A stretch of DNA of 64,000 bases, from positions 3,458,015 to 3,522,014 of the forward strand of contig JADCRB010000018.1 of NCBI GenBank assembly GCA_021464245.1, in the 5' to 3' direction. The DNA is from Carallia brachiata. Taxonomy: Eukaryota > Streptophyta > Magnoliopsida > Malpighiales > Rhizophoraceae. The notes beneath the pieces were generated by a model. That model worked only from the letters and a program-made list of their open reading frames with translations, was not told the origin of the DNA and made no database searches. Shown piece after piece: positions 36,656 to 48,452 of this stretch (the first letter of the stretch is position 1; every line of letters starts with the position of its first letter). The position numbers and the translations under genes were made by a program.

Positions 36656-37276
36656 ATGAAAAATACATAATGCAAAAAGGCATGTGAGTACACTACAAAT
36701 TTCCGACCAAAAGATTTTGAAGTTAGGTATGCTGTCCACCACAACAAATCCAAAAGCAACATCTGATGGCAAAATTGCATGGGTGTGAGCAGCTTTCCAG
36801 TTCACTTAAAATCGTCCAAATCTTATGAGGCCAGAAAACCTGCACTCACCCAATCATTCACTTATCTTCATTGCTTGTGTTTTCGGCTCTTTCTTCAATA
36901 TTAATCACTTACCCTACCACTAAACAATTATATCTGACAATGCCATATGCCATAACTATCAATAGCCGGTAACCACTAAGCCATTATATCTGACCATGCC
37001 ATGTGACGTTACTACCAATAGCCGCGTCCAAAATGCCGGTAGGAATATCTCAAAAGAAAACACAGGCCACTGCTAAGAAAAAATTGACCAACGAGCAAAA
37101 GATATATTTAATGATATATATAAAAGATATACAATTAATTTAATATTATTAAATAATTTATTTTTTTAATTTAATATATTTTTTAGGATCAAACGATCTA
37201 TCCATTTCATTCTCACACTTATGTGCCAAAAAAATTATTTCTATCGATAAATAAATTTACTTAGTGGAGACTATTA
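36656..37276. other. Intergenic, nothing recognised
   Basis: AT-rich. A small imperfect repeat (actaaacaattatatctgacaatgcca / actaagccattatatctgaccatgcca, about 36920-37000) is the only structure seen. Confidence 0.4.
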
Positions 37277-37429
37277 GTGGACACATCAAAATAATTTTTA
37301 GAAGATACAAGAAAATACGTAGTCTGTCTAACGGTACTAAATAATTTATTTATTTTTTTTTATTTTTTTGAATTTAAAAATCTAACGATTTATATTATTT
37401 TGATCTCATTTTAATCTCACATAACGTAT
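37277..37429. mobile_element. GTGGACA-family MITE, copy 3
   Basis: Opens gtggacacatcaaaataa. A partly inverted end, ttattttgatctca, lies at about 37395-37408. The core has actaaataatttatttatttt followed by aatctaacgatttatatta. The right boundary is approximate. Confidence 0.5.
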
Positions 37430-37904
37430 ACTTATCAATTATTTTCCTTTATACTAAACATAAAAGGAAAAAGATACGTGGGCACGTAAAATAGGAGACG
37501 GGACATTACAATTGGCCTCATTTTTTTTTTTTCAAGAAGATGCTTGATGTTTGAAAAAAAAAAAGGCAAAAGATATTTTCATTTTTTACCGTAAAAATTA
37601 AGTGTTAGATTGCAAAAAAAAAAAATACAACTGATTACAACACATACATGACTCCTTCATCTCTCATTTATCCTGTCTATATAATGGAACTGAATGCAAA
37701 ATATTAAGGAGTCATATTATATAAACACAAAAATTATACACAGAATGATGACGCAGTTTTATCATTTAAATTTAAACCATTAATTACGCTAAACTCATCT
37801 TTTAATTGATAGATAAGATTCAAATAATGAACCCTTGTTATCATTTTACATCTAAATTTTATTGTTTATATATATTTTTTTATTAATATAATATAAATGA
37901 GTTT

Positions 37905-38090
37905 GTTATGAACAGTCACTTGTTACCTTTTTTTTTATAATTATTAATCAAAAATCAATATATCAACACTTTTTAATGACAAACGTATAATTATATTTGA
38001 CTTTTAATTTTTTGACGGTCAATCAACACATACTATATATTAACGACTGTAAAAAAAAAATAAAAATAACTGTTACTAGTAAAATTTTAA
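37905..38090 (+). mobile_element. GTTA-ended MITE family, copy 1
   Basis: Shares gttat..acagtcactt, then gttacctttttttttataattatta, and an internal aatcaacacata with the element at 46001-46193, which lies in the opposite orientation. The ends are partly inverted (gttacc-T-run against A-run-taacagttac). Non-coding. Confidence 0.6.
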
Positions 38091-38474
38091 TATAAAATAT
38101 CTTTTACTTAATATAAAATGTTTCCATTTTTTTTATTCGGTACGGAAAATTATCGTGGCTAGAGTACAACAATCTCTTATGCCATAATTAGAACTATCTA
38201 CCGTACATATTCCTTTACCTTTTTATTACTTTCAAAAACATTCAAATTTTTTCCAAAAGCAAATAATTACCAAATAAAACTATTGTGGACATCACCAAAA
38301 CGAAACACGTGAAACACCTTCTTGTGCCTAGGCTTTGAGCATCATTGTCCTATTTAAAGGAACACAAACAACCTCTTCAGACATCAGCCTAAACATAAGA
38401 AATATTAATCCTTCAATTTTCAGCTTTGACTTCCTTTCTTCTATCGATTTCCTGCTTTGTTTTGCTCTATAGTC

Positions 38475-41235
38475 ATGGCTGAGGCACTTGTTTCTCTAGT
38501 GGTGGAGAAGCTTGGCTCCATCGTGGTTCGTGAGCTAGAACAAGAGGTGAGGCTTGTTTTGGGTGTTCAAAACGAAGTTGACAAGCTGAAAAGCAATCTC
38601 TCTGCCATCCAAGCTGTGCTCGCTGATGCAGAAACAAGGCAAGTGAAGGGGGCCACCGTTAGAGACTGGCTGGACAAGCTCAAGACGTCGCTTATGACAT
38701 TGAGGACTTGTTAGACGATTGGGAAGCTGCGATTCTTGTCACACAAATGAAACCTGAGAGGAAGGTATGCTCCTTCTTACAGTCCTCTTGCTTTTGTTGT
38801 AAACAAGTTGGTCAACGTCATGACGTCGCTAGAAGATAAAAGAGCTGAATGAAAAGTTAGACCTTTTATCCCAAGAGAAAGAACGCTACAAATTTGTTTC
38901 AACGGAGGCCAACCAACCAATTGAGAGATCTATGACTGTCTCTATGATTGACATAACAGAGGTGAAGGGCAAGGATCCGATTAAAAGAGTCTTGGTAAAT
39001 ATGTTGTTGAGTAAGCCTATTGTTGGCGACACGTTAGACCTCCCTGTTATCTCTATTGTAGGGATGGGGGGAATTGGCAAGACAACTCTTGCCCAATTTG
39101 CCTTTAATCATAACAGTATAAAGGCTTATTTTGATAAAAAAATCTGGGTATGTGTCTCAGATCCTTTTGATAAGACAAGGTTGCCAAGGCAATTCTTACA
39201 TCTCTTTTAGGCTCTACTCCAACTGTAACAGAATTGGAAGACTTGATGCAAAATATTGGCGAATCTATTAAGGAGAAAAAAATTCTTCTTATCTTGGACG
39301 ATGTGTGGGAAGAAAACTCAAGAAAGTAGGACAAGTTGAAACAACCTCTTAGGTTTGCTTTACAGGGAAGTAAAGTTTTGGTGACTACATGGAAAGAAAA
39401 TGTTGCCTCGGTCATGAGTTGCTCAAAAAATAATATTTTGAAACTAAAGACTTTGTCTGACGAGAAGTGCTGGTTAATTTTAAGTAAAATAGCATTTTTT
39501 GACAGAAGTGATATAGAATGCAAAACATTTAGAAGAGATTGGTAGAAAAATTTCAAGCAAGTGCAGGGGTTTGCCTCTTGCTGCAAAGGCTCTAGGGAGC
39601 ACTTTGCGATTTAGAAAAACTAGAGAGGAATGGCAAAAAATTTTGGATAGTAAGATTTGGGAAGTAGAAGAAGTTCAAAGAGATGTTTTTGTCTCTCTAT
39701 AGTTGAGTTATTATGATTTGTCCCCAACATTGAAACGATGTTTCTCATACTGTACTATCTTCCCAAAAGATTATCATATTGAAAAGCAAATGTTGATAAA
39801 AATGTGGATGACTCAAGGTTATCTTATGGACAGAAAAAACGATAATTAGGATCGTTGGAGAATATTATTTTCAAAATTTAACTATGCGTTCTTTCTTTCA
39901 AGACTTCAAGAAAGATAGATTTGGTGATCAGAGCATCGTTAGCTATAAAATGCATGATATAGTGCATGATTTTGCCCAATTTATTGCACGGAATGAATGT
40001 TGCAGTGTACAAATAGAGAGGAGTTGATGAGGAAAGTGTGTCATTTATGTTTAGATCTTCCAAAACATAGATCATATATTAATCTCTCTCACGGTCTTAA
40101 AAAATGCGAAGCCTTTTATTATGGTCCCGCAGCCCTCAGCAGAAGAGTTATCAAGATTATTTGGTGAATTAACACATATAAGATCGTTGAGCCTCAAATT
40201 TATTCCTTTGAACAGGAGATCCCTTCTGCCATCTGCAAGTTGCTTCATTTAAGGTGGCTTGATTTGTCTAACAATTTTATGTTGGAGCAATTGCCAGAAA
40301 CACTATGTGAACTGCATAATTTGCAAACCATAGATGCTACTGACTCCTTTTATTTGAAGCTGCCTCTTGGGATTGGAAAACTAATTAATTTGAGGCATCT
40401 TTGTATTGACTGCAGTCACGGTGGAGGCCCTAGTAAAAGGTTGCCAAAAGGAGTTGCACAGTTAACTGGTCTTAGGACATTGGACGTTGTCGATGTTGGG
40501 TGTAGTAGGGATAAATTTTCTCTTTGCGATTTAAAGAACCTGAACCAACTTCGGGGAAGGCTTACCATAAAAAATTTGGCTGCATATATTCGCCATGTGG
40601 GCGAGGCTAAGGAAGCAGAGCTCAAGAAAAAGGAACACATCACTTGTTTGAGACTAGAATTTCAGTCCAGAGAAGAAGAAGGATTAATAAAAGGAAAAGG
40701 AGAAGGGGAAGAAGAAGAAGAAGCATGAGTAGGAGAAAAAGAAGAAGAGCATATGCTAGAAGCATTGGAGCCATCTCCAAACTTGGAAATTCTTTTGATA
40801 GACAACTACAAAGGTACTACCTTTCCCAGTTGGATGATTTCATTAACGAATCTCAGGGCTATTAAGTTATCTAGCTGTCAATCGTGTGAGCACTTGCCTT
40901 CACTGGGTAAGTTGCCGTCGCTTGAAATTCTTGAGTTGGTTGGAATGGAAGGTGTTAAAAAAGTGGGGGTTGAGCTTTTAGGAATAGAAACTCCTCAAAT
41001 TGGTGGCAGTAAAAGTGAGATATCAACAGCATCTTCTTCATCTTCTTCTCATCCTTCTTCACCAGCAGCTGTTGCTTTCCCCAAATTGAAAAAACTTGAA
41101 TTTGATTTTATGGGTAGCTGGGAAGAGTGGGATGATTATTATTATGATGGCAGGACCAAACCTCCTTCTATAATGCCATCCCTTCGCTCTTTGCGAATTG
41201 ATTTCTGCCCATGCTTGAAGGCACTGCCAGATTAA
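38475..41235 (+). pseudogene. CC-NBS-LRR (RGA-type NLR) pseudogene
   Basis: This was an intracellular coiled-coil NBS-LRR immune receptor of the RGA2-like kind. Visible in order: ATG at 38475 and the Rx N-terminal coiled coil (MAEALVSLVVEKLGS), P-loop GMGGIGKTTLAQ near 39065, RNBS-A (KKIWVCVSDPFD), kinase-2 (ILLILDDVWEE), RNBS-B (GSKVLVTT), GLPL (CRGLPLAAKALGS), the RNBS-D region (CFSYCTIFPKDY), MHD (YKMHDIVHDFAQF, near 39945) and LRRs to 41235. Lesions include frameshifts near 38684, 38830, 39178, 39530, 39850 and 40690, and stops at 39328-39330 and about 39702-39704, both consistent with TGG to TAG, plus one after the MHD block. The LRR region ends early at CLKALPD. No NLR protein can be made; only a short CC fragment (about 80 residues) remains translatable. 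Confidence 0.9.
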
Positions 41236-42250
41236 CAAGGAGAAGGGAGAAGATTGGTTCAAAATCTCACATCTATAATGTCAGAATACCTTGGCGCTGA
41301 GATCACAAAACAAGGTCAGAAAAATGAGAGAACTGAGTTTATTAACACATTTATTTTTTTCCTTCTCTCACCTTAGGCACGCTCTCAGGAAAGAAGAATT
41401 GAGTTTTATTTATATATATATATATATAAATATATATAGATAGATATATATATATGTTTTCAACTAAAAATCCTTATAGAGGCTATTCTTCAATTAAATT
41501 GTAGGTTCTGCTTAAATTTCAAAATCTGATCATAAGTGCATGACTGCTCAGTAGTTGGTTATTGTTCATATGTCATGATCATTGCCTTAGTTTTTCTCCA
41601 TCATTTTTTGATGTTTTGTTTCTGGACTAGGTTATGCATACCAGAAGAAATTCTACCGTTGTGTGGATGTTTCGATTTTGCCGGTCAACTTTGTGAAAAT
41701 GTTAAAGTCATTTTCAGTTTCTTGGAGGTCAATTACATCTCATGCATTGGATTTGTTGCAAACAAATTAGTAGATGAGGCTTTGGATCATCTCAATTTGA
41801 CGCAGAGAGAAGGGTTCGAGAACTAATTGCTTGTAGCTATATTGGTTTGAAAGATCTTTCTTATTCGCTTTTTTTCCTCTTTTCCGAATCATAGCTATTT
41901 GATTACGTTTCTTGGAAAGTTTAATGTCCATGTTCTTTTTGTAGGTCAAATAGATAAAAATAAGTTGGAAAGATTTTCGCAGATTTGTTTGGCTAATGTA
42001 GATGAAAAGAAAACAAAGGTATATCGTTAAGTTATAGCATTCAAAGACTACAACAATCTTTGCACCTACATGAATTAGTGTGGAATTTGAAACTGAAGTT
42101 TTACATTAAGCCTTTGATCTGAATTTTAGTTTTTTTACAAGAAACTTTGTCAGTTGCTGTCCCTAGCTTTTGCCCCTTGGATGGATGTGCTATCACGAGA
42201 TGCAGCGGAACACCGGCAGAAATTGAATCAACGAAAGGACCATCTGTCCT
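41236..42250 (+). repeat. NLR 3'-flank block (partner of 28870-29860)
   Basis: Directly follows the NLR pseudogene. A TA-rich microsatellite lies at 41408-41455. From about 41495 the block matches 28880-29850, and a possible acceptor, ctggactag, precedes gttatgcata. Plus-strand ORF 41536-41826 is probably 3' UTR and not a gene. Confidence 0.7.
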
Positions 42251-42750
42251 GGCTGTGGTTTTTGTCATTGTAAAAGTCCCAACTTTGCGAGCTCGGCAAA
42301 CATCATCTCTTGAAAAGCAAGCTTGAGAGAGAGCTCGAAAGCTCAGAAGTAGGCTCGGAAGCTGAATAAGTGGGAGTTCCCATGTTTCGTGACTGCAAAT
42401 CTCAGCAGTTTCCAAACTTTTACTGTGTTGTCACAACCACTCGAGCAAAGCTTTGGAACAGGGTCAAGCAAGCCAGAACCAACAAGGGCATCCAGGTGCT
42501 GTTGATTGGGCCCACGAAACAGAAGTTACTCCAACCGGGTGAGCTTGATCAATCCTTGACATCTCCCAATTACCGTCAGCTCGTGCGGTAAAAACAGATA
42601 TATTTCCATCAGCTTTGCAAGAAGCTGGGATTGAATTGTAAATCATAACACATGTAGGCTCGTACTCTGCACATCATCCAGTGAGTGAATTTGATAACAA
42701 AAGACTTTCCTTTTAATTTTATCCTCTTAAATTAAAGATGACATGCTCCA
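42250..42750. other. Intergenic, nothing recognised
   Basis: Moderate GC, with a local run of gagctc/gctcg words (42285-42365). Overlapping ORFs on both strands show no known domain. Confidence 0.35.
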
Positions 42751-42779
42751 ATGTTTGATTTTTTGTTTTTTTTTAATTT

Positions 42780-43202
42780 TTTTGTGAACTTTGTGCCTCC
42801 CGATGGGAAAATCTTGAACATGTGCTCTTTCAATGTAATCATGAGCAAAAAGTTTGGGATGAATTGTTCCGGTCTATTGCTATTCAATACCGGCAGGCAA
42901 CTTCGTTCGGAGGTTGGATTAAATTTGTGTGCTTAAACGCAAAGGAGATTCCATGGGTGTGTATTTTTCAGGTGGCCTTTTTCACTACTCTTTGGAAGCT
43001 TTGGAATTGGAGGCTTAATAGAATTTTTTCAGGAGATGCTTCTGCTCCAGTTGATGTAGTTGCTGATGTCCGAAAAGGAGCAAAGGAGATTCACAAGCAA
43101 TTAGTTGTTAGGGAAAAAAAAAAGGAAAAAAAAAAGGAAAAGGCAATTAAGAGAACTAATCTCTTTACCAAAATCTCTGATTATTTAATTCTAAAGTATT
43201 GA
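42780..43202 (+). pseudogene. LINE ORF2 fragment: zf-RVT domain and downstream
   Basis: The plus frame reads ENLEHVLFQCNHEQKVWDELF, then about 45 residues on, a Trp-rich FFTTLWKLWNWRLNRIFSGD. This is the zinc-binding reverse transcriptase (zf-RVT) region found after the RT domain in plant L1-type LINEs. No RT, endonuclease or RNase H sequence is attached. The frame ends in a Lys-rich run from A-tracts (43110-43145). A (CG)n microsatellite follows at 43209-43226. Confidence 0.7.
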
Positions 43203-43229
43203 ACATTGTGCGCGCGCGCGCGCGCCAAT

Positions 43230-43614
43230 CTGCACAATACGCAACAATGAACAAATAAATCATTGGCGCATTTGGTCATTTGCTATTTGACATAATAGTT
43301 GTTAAAATGCTTCATATTTTGACATACTTCCTGATAACAATGGCAACTTGTGATTTACTTAATATCCAATTTAACTTGAAATGGGCTTCAAATATGAATT
43401 CTAGAAATATTTTTACTTCTACTAGGTTGACCATGCTCTTTTTAATTAAAAACTCTAATAGAATTGAAGGGTCGTGGAGCTTTTCAAGAGAAACAAATTA
43501 TGGTTCAATTAGCTCTGCCTGCAATTGGTTCAACTAATTGGTTTGCGGTTTTATTTGACTCATTTGATTCCATTATCCAATTTTAATAACATTATTAGAC
43601 TTGAAACTAAAATT
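43230..43614. other. Intergenic, nothing recognised
   Basis: AT-rich gap between the LINE fragment and the 3' flank of PPR copy D. Confidence 0.35.
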
Positions 43615-45355
43615 CTTACCTCGCTTCAGTGAAAATATGACCACAAATTAATTTTCCAAGAAAAGGTTCATGACCTTTGCAACACGCATACATGTTTGAG
43701 TCACATGGAAATCCTAATTTGCTACAAGGTGAAGTTAGAATCTTGGATATGAAGCTGAAAACATGTGAGCAATTAACTAAGTCATTGGTGAATTTGATAC
43801 AGAAAAAAATCATTGACCCAACTACTAGATCATAATAGTACTGTGATTGTCATTAAACAAATCAAATCAACCAAGAATCCAGACCTACAACATTAGTTTT
43901 GCCACTGGGCATTTCCTTAAGCATTTCTCCAGCCTCCAGTGAACTATAAGTAGAAGAACACCAAGCACATGAAGAGAAACGCTATTCTCTACACCAGATG
44001 TTCCTGCATTCACTATATCATAATGCAAATAAAAAAATATTTCTACACTTATCGTTGGTTTTTGTTCTGCGATTATGAATTCTAGTTTCTCAAATAAGAA
44101 AATCCAAACAGTTAATATTTTTCCTCATAATATCTTAACAAATTCAAGATACGGATCACTTTAACATTACATAATATTAACAAGAAACACAGAAATAAGG
44201 AACCTGAAAACTTACTGGTGAACAAACACCATAAATCAAAATTTTCAAGATTCAACTAGGACATTAATAAAAGTCTTAATCAGCAGTGAAAAAATTTAAT
44301 CTCTTATTCCCATAAAGCTGTTACAATACCAAGTTCTAAGTCCTACAAGATGATCGAGCAGTTTGATATAGGTGTAATCGAGCAATATATATACTACATG
44401 GCCTTTATTTGCAATTTGGGCTAATGAAAAAGCCAGAAGGTTGTTTGATGAAATGGTTGGTAAGATTATCGTGTCCAATGTTGTCACTCACAACATTGTT
44501 ATTCACGTTTTACCAAGCAAACACATCAATAACAATGTCGTGCGTGCGAACATGGGACTAACAACAATTTCATCAAGCAAGCTTGTAGTTTTTTCAATTG
44601 ACAAAATTTGACAAACAAGTCTCTCATATCATTTTTATTTCTTCTACCAGTGAACCAACTCCACTGAAGGGAAGACAAAACATGGGTATGATGGATCCCA
44701 AAAATTAATGCTGCTTTCAGGATCGTTGAATACTTGCACATCCAGAAAATATCTGACATCTAACATGTTTTCTATCACGTCCTCTAATTGTTGATTCATC
44801 CAATCAACCCTTTGTTTAGCTGTAAAATTCTGCTATCCAATTCTGCAAACATGTCTTCTATGCTGGTGGTGTTAGTCTGACGTCAGCATTGGTAGATGAT
44901 TCTTCATGAAAAATATAAGATTCTCATGTTGACTCACATGCAAAAGAAACCAAATTGTATGTTTTTTGGGGCTTCAGCTGACTATCTGTAGTTCATTATT
45001 TGCGCTCGCTCAATCACCATCTTTATTAAAGAAAGTTAGAACATCATCAAGATTACTCCACCACTTCTCTCTCACAAACTTCTCTTTCCCTAACTGATAC
45101 AATTGGATTTTACTGGAAGCAGAATAATTTCGGCAATTCAAAACACAAATCCTCCATCGGAGTTGATAAGTAGGAGCAGAAGCAAGAGTAAACCTTGACT
45201 CCAGCATAATTCTCCAAATCATGGTCAAAGAAATCAAATCGGGCATTCGGACGAGCGGGCTGCGCCGGCCGTGGAGTGGGGGGCGGAGGAGCAGGAGGTG
45301 AAACCAATGACAATTTCGTGTGAGGCGGCTGAGCAGAATCGATCTTAAACATCTT
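43615..45355 (-). pseudogene. Shattered fourth PPR locus (copy D)
   Basis: Pieces of the RFL locus survive in order on the minus strand. A 5' region lies near 45240-45350. The N-terminus is in 45010-45160, reading ICVLNCRNYSASS and LDDVLTFFN where the sisters have FVLNCRNHSLCS and LEDALILVN. One PPR repeat lies at about 44525-44620 (TTSLLDEIV against ATRMLDEMV). The 3' flank at 43615-44350 matches copies A and C. Between these, 44406-44515 carries the same PPR repeat on the plus strand, so a piece has been inverted. The segment 44640-44990 has no PPR similarity I can see. There is no coding potential. Confidence 0.75.
44406..44515 (+). pseudogene. Inverted PPR repeat remnant within copy D
   Basis: The plus strand reads tttgcaatttgggctaatg, then KARRLFDEMVGK and SNVVTHNIVI, matching the minus-strand repeat of the intact gene (CNLGQWKEATRMLDEMVARN...). 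It faces the minus-strand remnant at 44525-44620, so the two derive from the same repeat and lie as an inverted pair with almost no spacer. Confidence 0.7.
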
Positions 45356-45359
45356 TCAG

Positions 45360-46000
45360 GTTAGGTCTCACAAGTTGGTTAGGTCTCACAAGTTGGCTTT
45401 ATATGGTTGCTTTCGATTTCACCTTCGATAAATACAATTTTTTTACCGCCAATGGATAATTGACGGCAAAAGTTTATATATTTTATCCTATATAGTATAT
45501 ACACACTGTATAACCACCGATCCTGTTTTTTCAGGGAAGGTTTATAGTGTGTTTAGGTGCTAGAGAAAAGTAAACGAAAGAAAATTAAAAATAAATTTGT
45601 GTGAAAAATAAATTATTTATATAAATGAAAAAAATTATGAAAAAAAAATTAAAGAGAAAGAAAATAAATAATAATTTGTGAAGAGAAATGTTATATTAAA
45701 AATAAGTTATTTAGATATAAGAAAAAGTTGTAACAAAAAAATAATTAGAAAAAAAATATGAATGGTAATTTGTGAGTAAAAAAATGGTAAAAAAAATAAG
45801 TTATTTAAATATAAGAGAAAATTATGAGAAAGAAAAATTTAAACAAAAATAATAAAATAATAATTATATTTTTTTTCTTAAAAAAAAAATTCTCCGAACA
45901 AGGCCTTAATCATACTAAAAAATTTGTTTGTACCATACCGTACCATCAAGACGTTCTGTGAGTTAAAATGTACGTCCGCTCTCATATAATTATGATGGTA
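45360..46000. other. Very AT-rich intergenic stretch
   Basis: A short direct repeat (ggttaggtctcacaagttgg, twice at 45360-45395) and runs of aaaaaataa. No gene. Confidence 0.45.
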
Positions 46001-46193
46001 ATTTGGTGATTTAGTTATTTTTAGTGACAATTGTTTTTATCTTTTTTTATAATTGTTTATTACGTGATATATGTTGATTAATTATTTAAAAATTAAAAAT
46101 TTGATATATTATAAATTTATTATTAAAAAATATTAATATATTAATTTTTTATTAATAATTATAAAAAAAAGATAAAAAATGACTACCTATAAC
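46001..46193 (-). mobile_element. GTTA-ended MITE family, copy 2
   Basis: Reverse complement of the family seen at 37905-38090. On the minus strand it opens GTTATAGGTAGTCA, then TTTTTTATCTTTTTTTTATA, passes AATCAACATATATCACG, and closes with the A-rich inverse (gataaaaacaattgtcac). Confidence 0.6.
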
Positions 46194-46742
46194 AAATTTT
46201 TTAATAACTCTTATTAAATTCTGAAAGCATGTATTTCAATAATTCAGTGAAACAACTTTAATACATTGCGTCCACTGAAACGAAAAATCCTCTTACGAGT
46301 GTATAGGGTGCCTCGCCTCCTTTTCTCCGCAAGCATACGCACTTTGTATTATACTGTCTACGTAAAAAAAAAATGTAATAATCTAGAACACGCGTTCAAT
46401 ATAACAGATTATTTCAAAGATATTTTTAGCAAAATATATTATATCAAAGAAAAAAAAATAAACAATAAACAATTTTAGTGCTTTAAATAATATGTGGTGT
46501 GTGTGTGTGTGTGTGATTACATAAAATAATAAATAATTTTAGTGCCTTAACATAGGCCAATTAGCCTAAATTTAAAGAACTTAATCATAAAAATCTCTTT
46601 GTATTTTTGCAGGTCTCGTCACCATTCACTTTGTTTTACTAAATAACTACCATAATTGCCGTAATTTTGATCCAACTGTTGGTCCTAAATTTGGTCTGTA
46701 GTTGAATAGTTTTGGACCATATATAATTTCTGTTTTAGAAAC

Positions 46743-46778
<36 letters not shown>

Positions 46779-47310
46779 CACCATTAACATATATTATCAT
46801 AACGTTAAATAGTTAATGCTTAAAATTCGTTTTCAGTTTTATTAGCTTACCGGGAGAAAACGGCAAGTAAGAAAAACAATTAAGATTAACAATAACATTT
46901 ATTCAATTTTTTTTTTTTTCAGCTTCAAAGATAATATCTTAGTAGTAATTTAGTATACCTTTTTCAATATAGATCTAAATTCAAATTTCTTTGCTAGTAC
47001 TTTCCCAAATTAAAAAGGAATTTAAGTGTCAGTAATATTAGATTTCACCCTCATTAATATTGCAGTTGTGCAATGCATCTTTTTAGTTTGTTCAAAAGAA
47101 AAACTTATCCACAAATTAAATTAAAAAAACTTAACCATAGAACTAAAAAGGGGAGAGAATACGCATAGGTACGATGATTTCACTGCAAAAATCAGAAAGT
47201 TAGAGCTCCAACTGAAAGCTCAAAAGTTCTCAAAATCATTGGTAACAGTCATTAAAAAGAGAAAATCCAAATTTTCCAAAAATCCAAATGGATTGATTTA
47301 AATAAAAATT
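46194..47310. other. Intergenic with microsatellites
   Basis: (GT)n at about 46496-46515 and (TA)16 at about 46745-46776. An ORF at 46266-46478 has no features. Otherwise nothing seen. Confidence 0.45.
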
Positions 47311-47760
47311 CACCTCCAAAGATAGAACGAGGAAGAGACGGAGATTGAAGAAGGAATTGCTCAAGCTTCGCTTGCGGCGCACAAGGGGATTCTCATATTC
47401 AATATTGCCATCCAATGGAACTAATGGTGTCATCAATGCAGAGAAAGTTCTACTCTGCACATTTCAAAGTGATGGGCTGTTGTTGCACCTTCAAAGGTAA
47501 AGACAGGACAAGGGAGAGATGGAGACTGAAGAAAGTATTGCTTGCGGTGCATACAAGTGGATTCTCATATTCAATATTGCCATGATTCTTCCAATGAAAC
47601 TAATGGTGTTACCAATGCAGAGGTAGAACTTTCTACTCTGCACGTTTCATAGTGATGGGCTGTTGTTGCACCTTCAAAGGTGGAGAAAGAACGAAGGTGA
47701 GATGGAGATTGAATTTGCTTGCGGTGCATGCCAGTGGATTCCCATATTCCATAACACTGC
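47311..47760. repeat. About 180-bp tandem repeat, 2.5 units, 3' of a PPR gene
   Basis: Units start near 47311, 47488 and 47669 with acct(c/t)caaag. Each of the first two contains ggattctcatattcaatatt, ctaatggtgt, ttctactctgcac and agtgatgggctgttgttgc. The third is cut after ggattcccatattcc. GC content and conservation exceed the surroundings. It lies about 700 bases past the stop of the PPR gene at 48453-50036, on its 3' side. Minus-strand ORFs (47236-47460, 47571-47804) read parts of it but have no known domain. Confidence 0.85.
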
Positions 47761-48452
47761 TTCAGGCAGTGATGGTGGGTCTTCTTCCATGAAGGTGAAG
47801 TCATGAGACTGCAATTATTTTCCTGAAAAAAAAAAAAGCACTAGAAAGAATATTAACAGAAGAAAATTATAAAGCAGAATAAAATATTTTTTTTTCTCCC
47901 TTTTTTATTTCTCCCTTGGTTTTGTTCGATGGTGCATGTTATGTTCTGGGTTTTTTAAAAGTTTTGAACTTCAAAATAGAAAAAGTGAATATAAAAGAAA
48001 ATTCATAAGGAAAGAAACAAAGAAAAGAAGCGGGATTATTTGCAAGTGACAAATAAAAAAGAAGCAACATCAGCTTCCAGGATGCATAGACACAGACACA
48101 ACCCGGCACATGTTATATGTGTATGGTATTTAGAAAACAAAGAAAATGGGAGAAAAAATTGCAATCAAAGATATATGCTATACTATAAAGCAAAAATTGC
48201 CACTTATGTCAAAGATATATGCTCTCAAATAGAATAAAATTTAAAATGAGAGGGGGCTAGTCAGTGGATAGACCATCTAAAAATATATGAATTAACATCA
48301 TAAACAAATACCCTCTAGATGCAGGATTAATAGCAAATATTAAAAGGGGATCAAAACTTACTACATTTCTCATGGTAAGTTTCCAGTATGGCTCTCCAAG
48401 AATGAAGAAATTCTGAAGTTGTTGAGCCCGAAGTGTCAAGCAAGTGGCTTTT
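47761..48452. other. 3' flank of the At1g52640-like PPR gene
   Basis: AT-rich, likely to hold its 3' UTR next to 48452. No other gene seen. Confidence 0.45.

Noticed and set aside
42101..42646. Overlapping ORFs of 60-104 codons on both strands
   Set aside because: The region is partly the duplicated NLR 3' flank, and readings differ from the other copy with no frame conservation.
42822..43202. 126-codon ORF as an independent gene
   Set aside because: Its content is the zf-RVT part of a LINE, starts at GTG in mid-domain and ends in A-tract-coded Lys runs.
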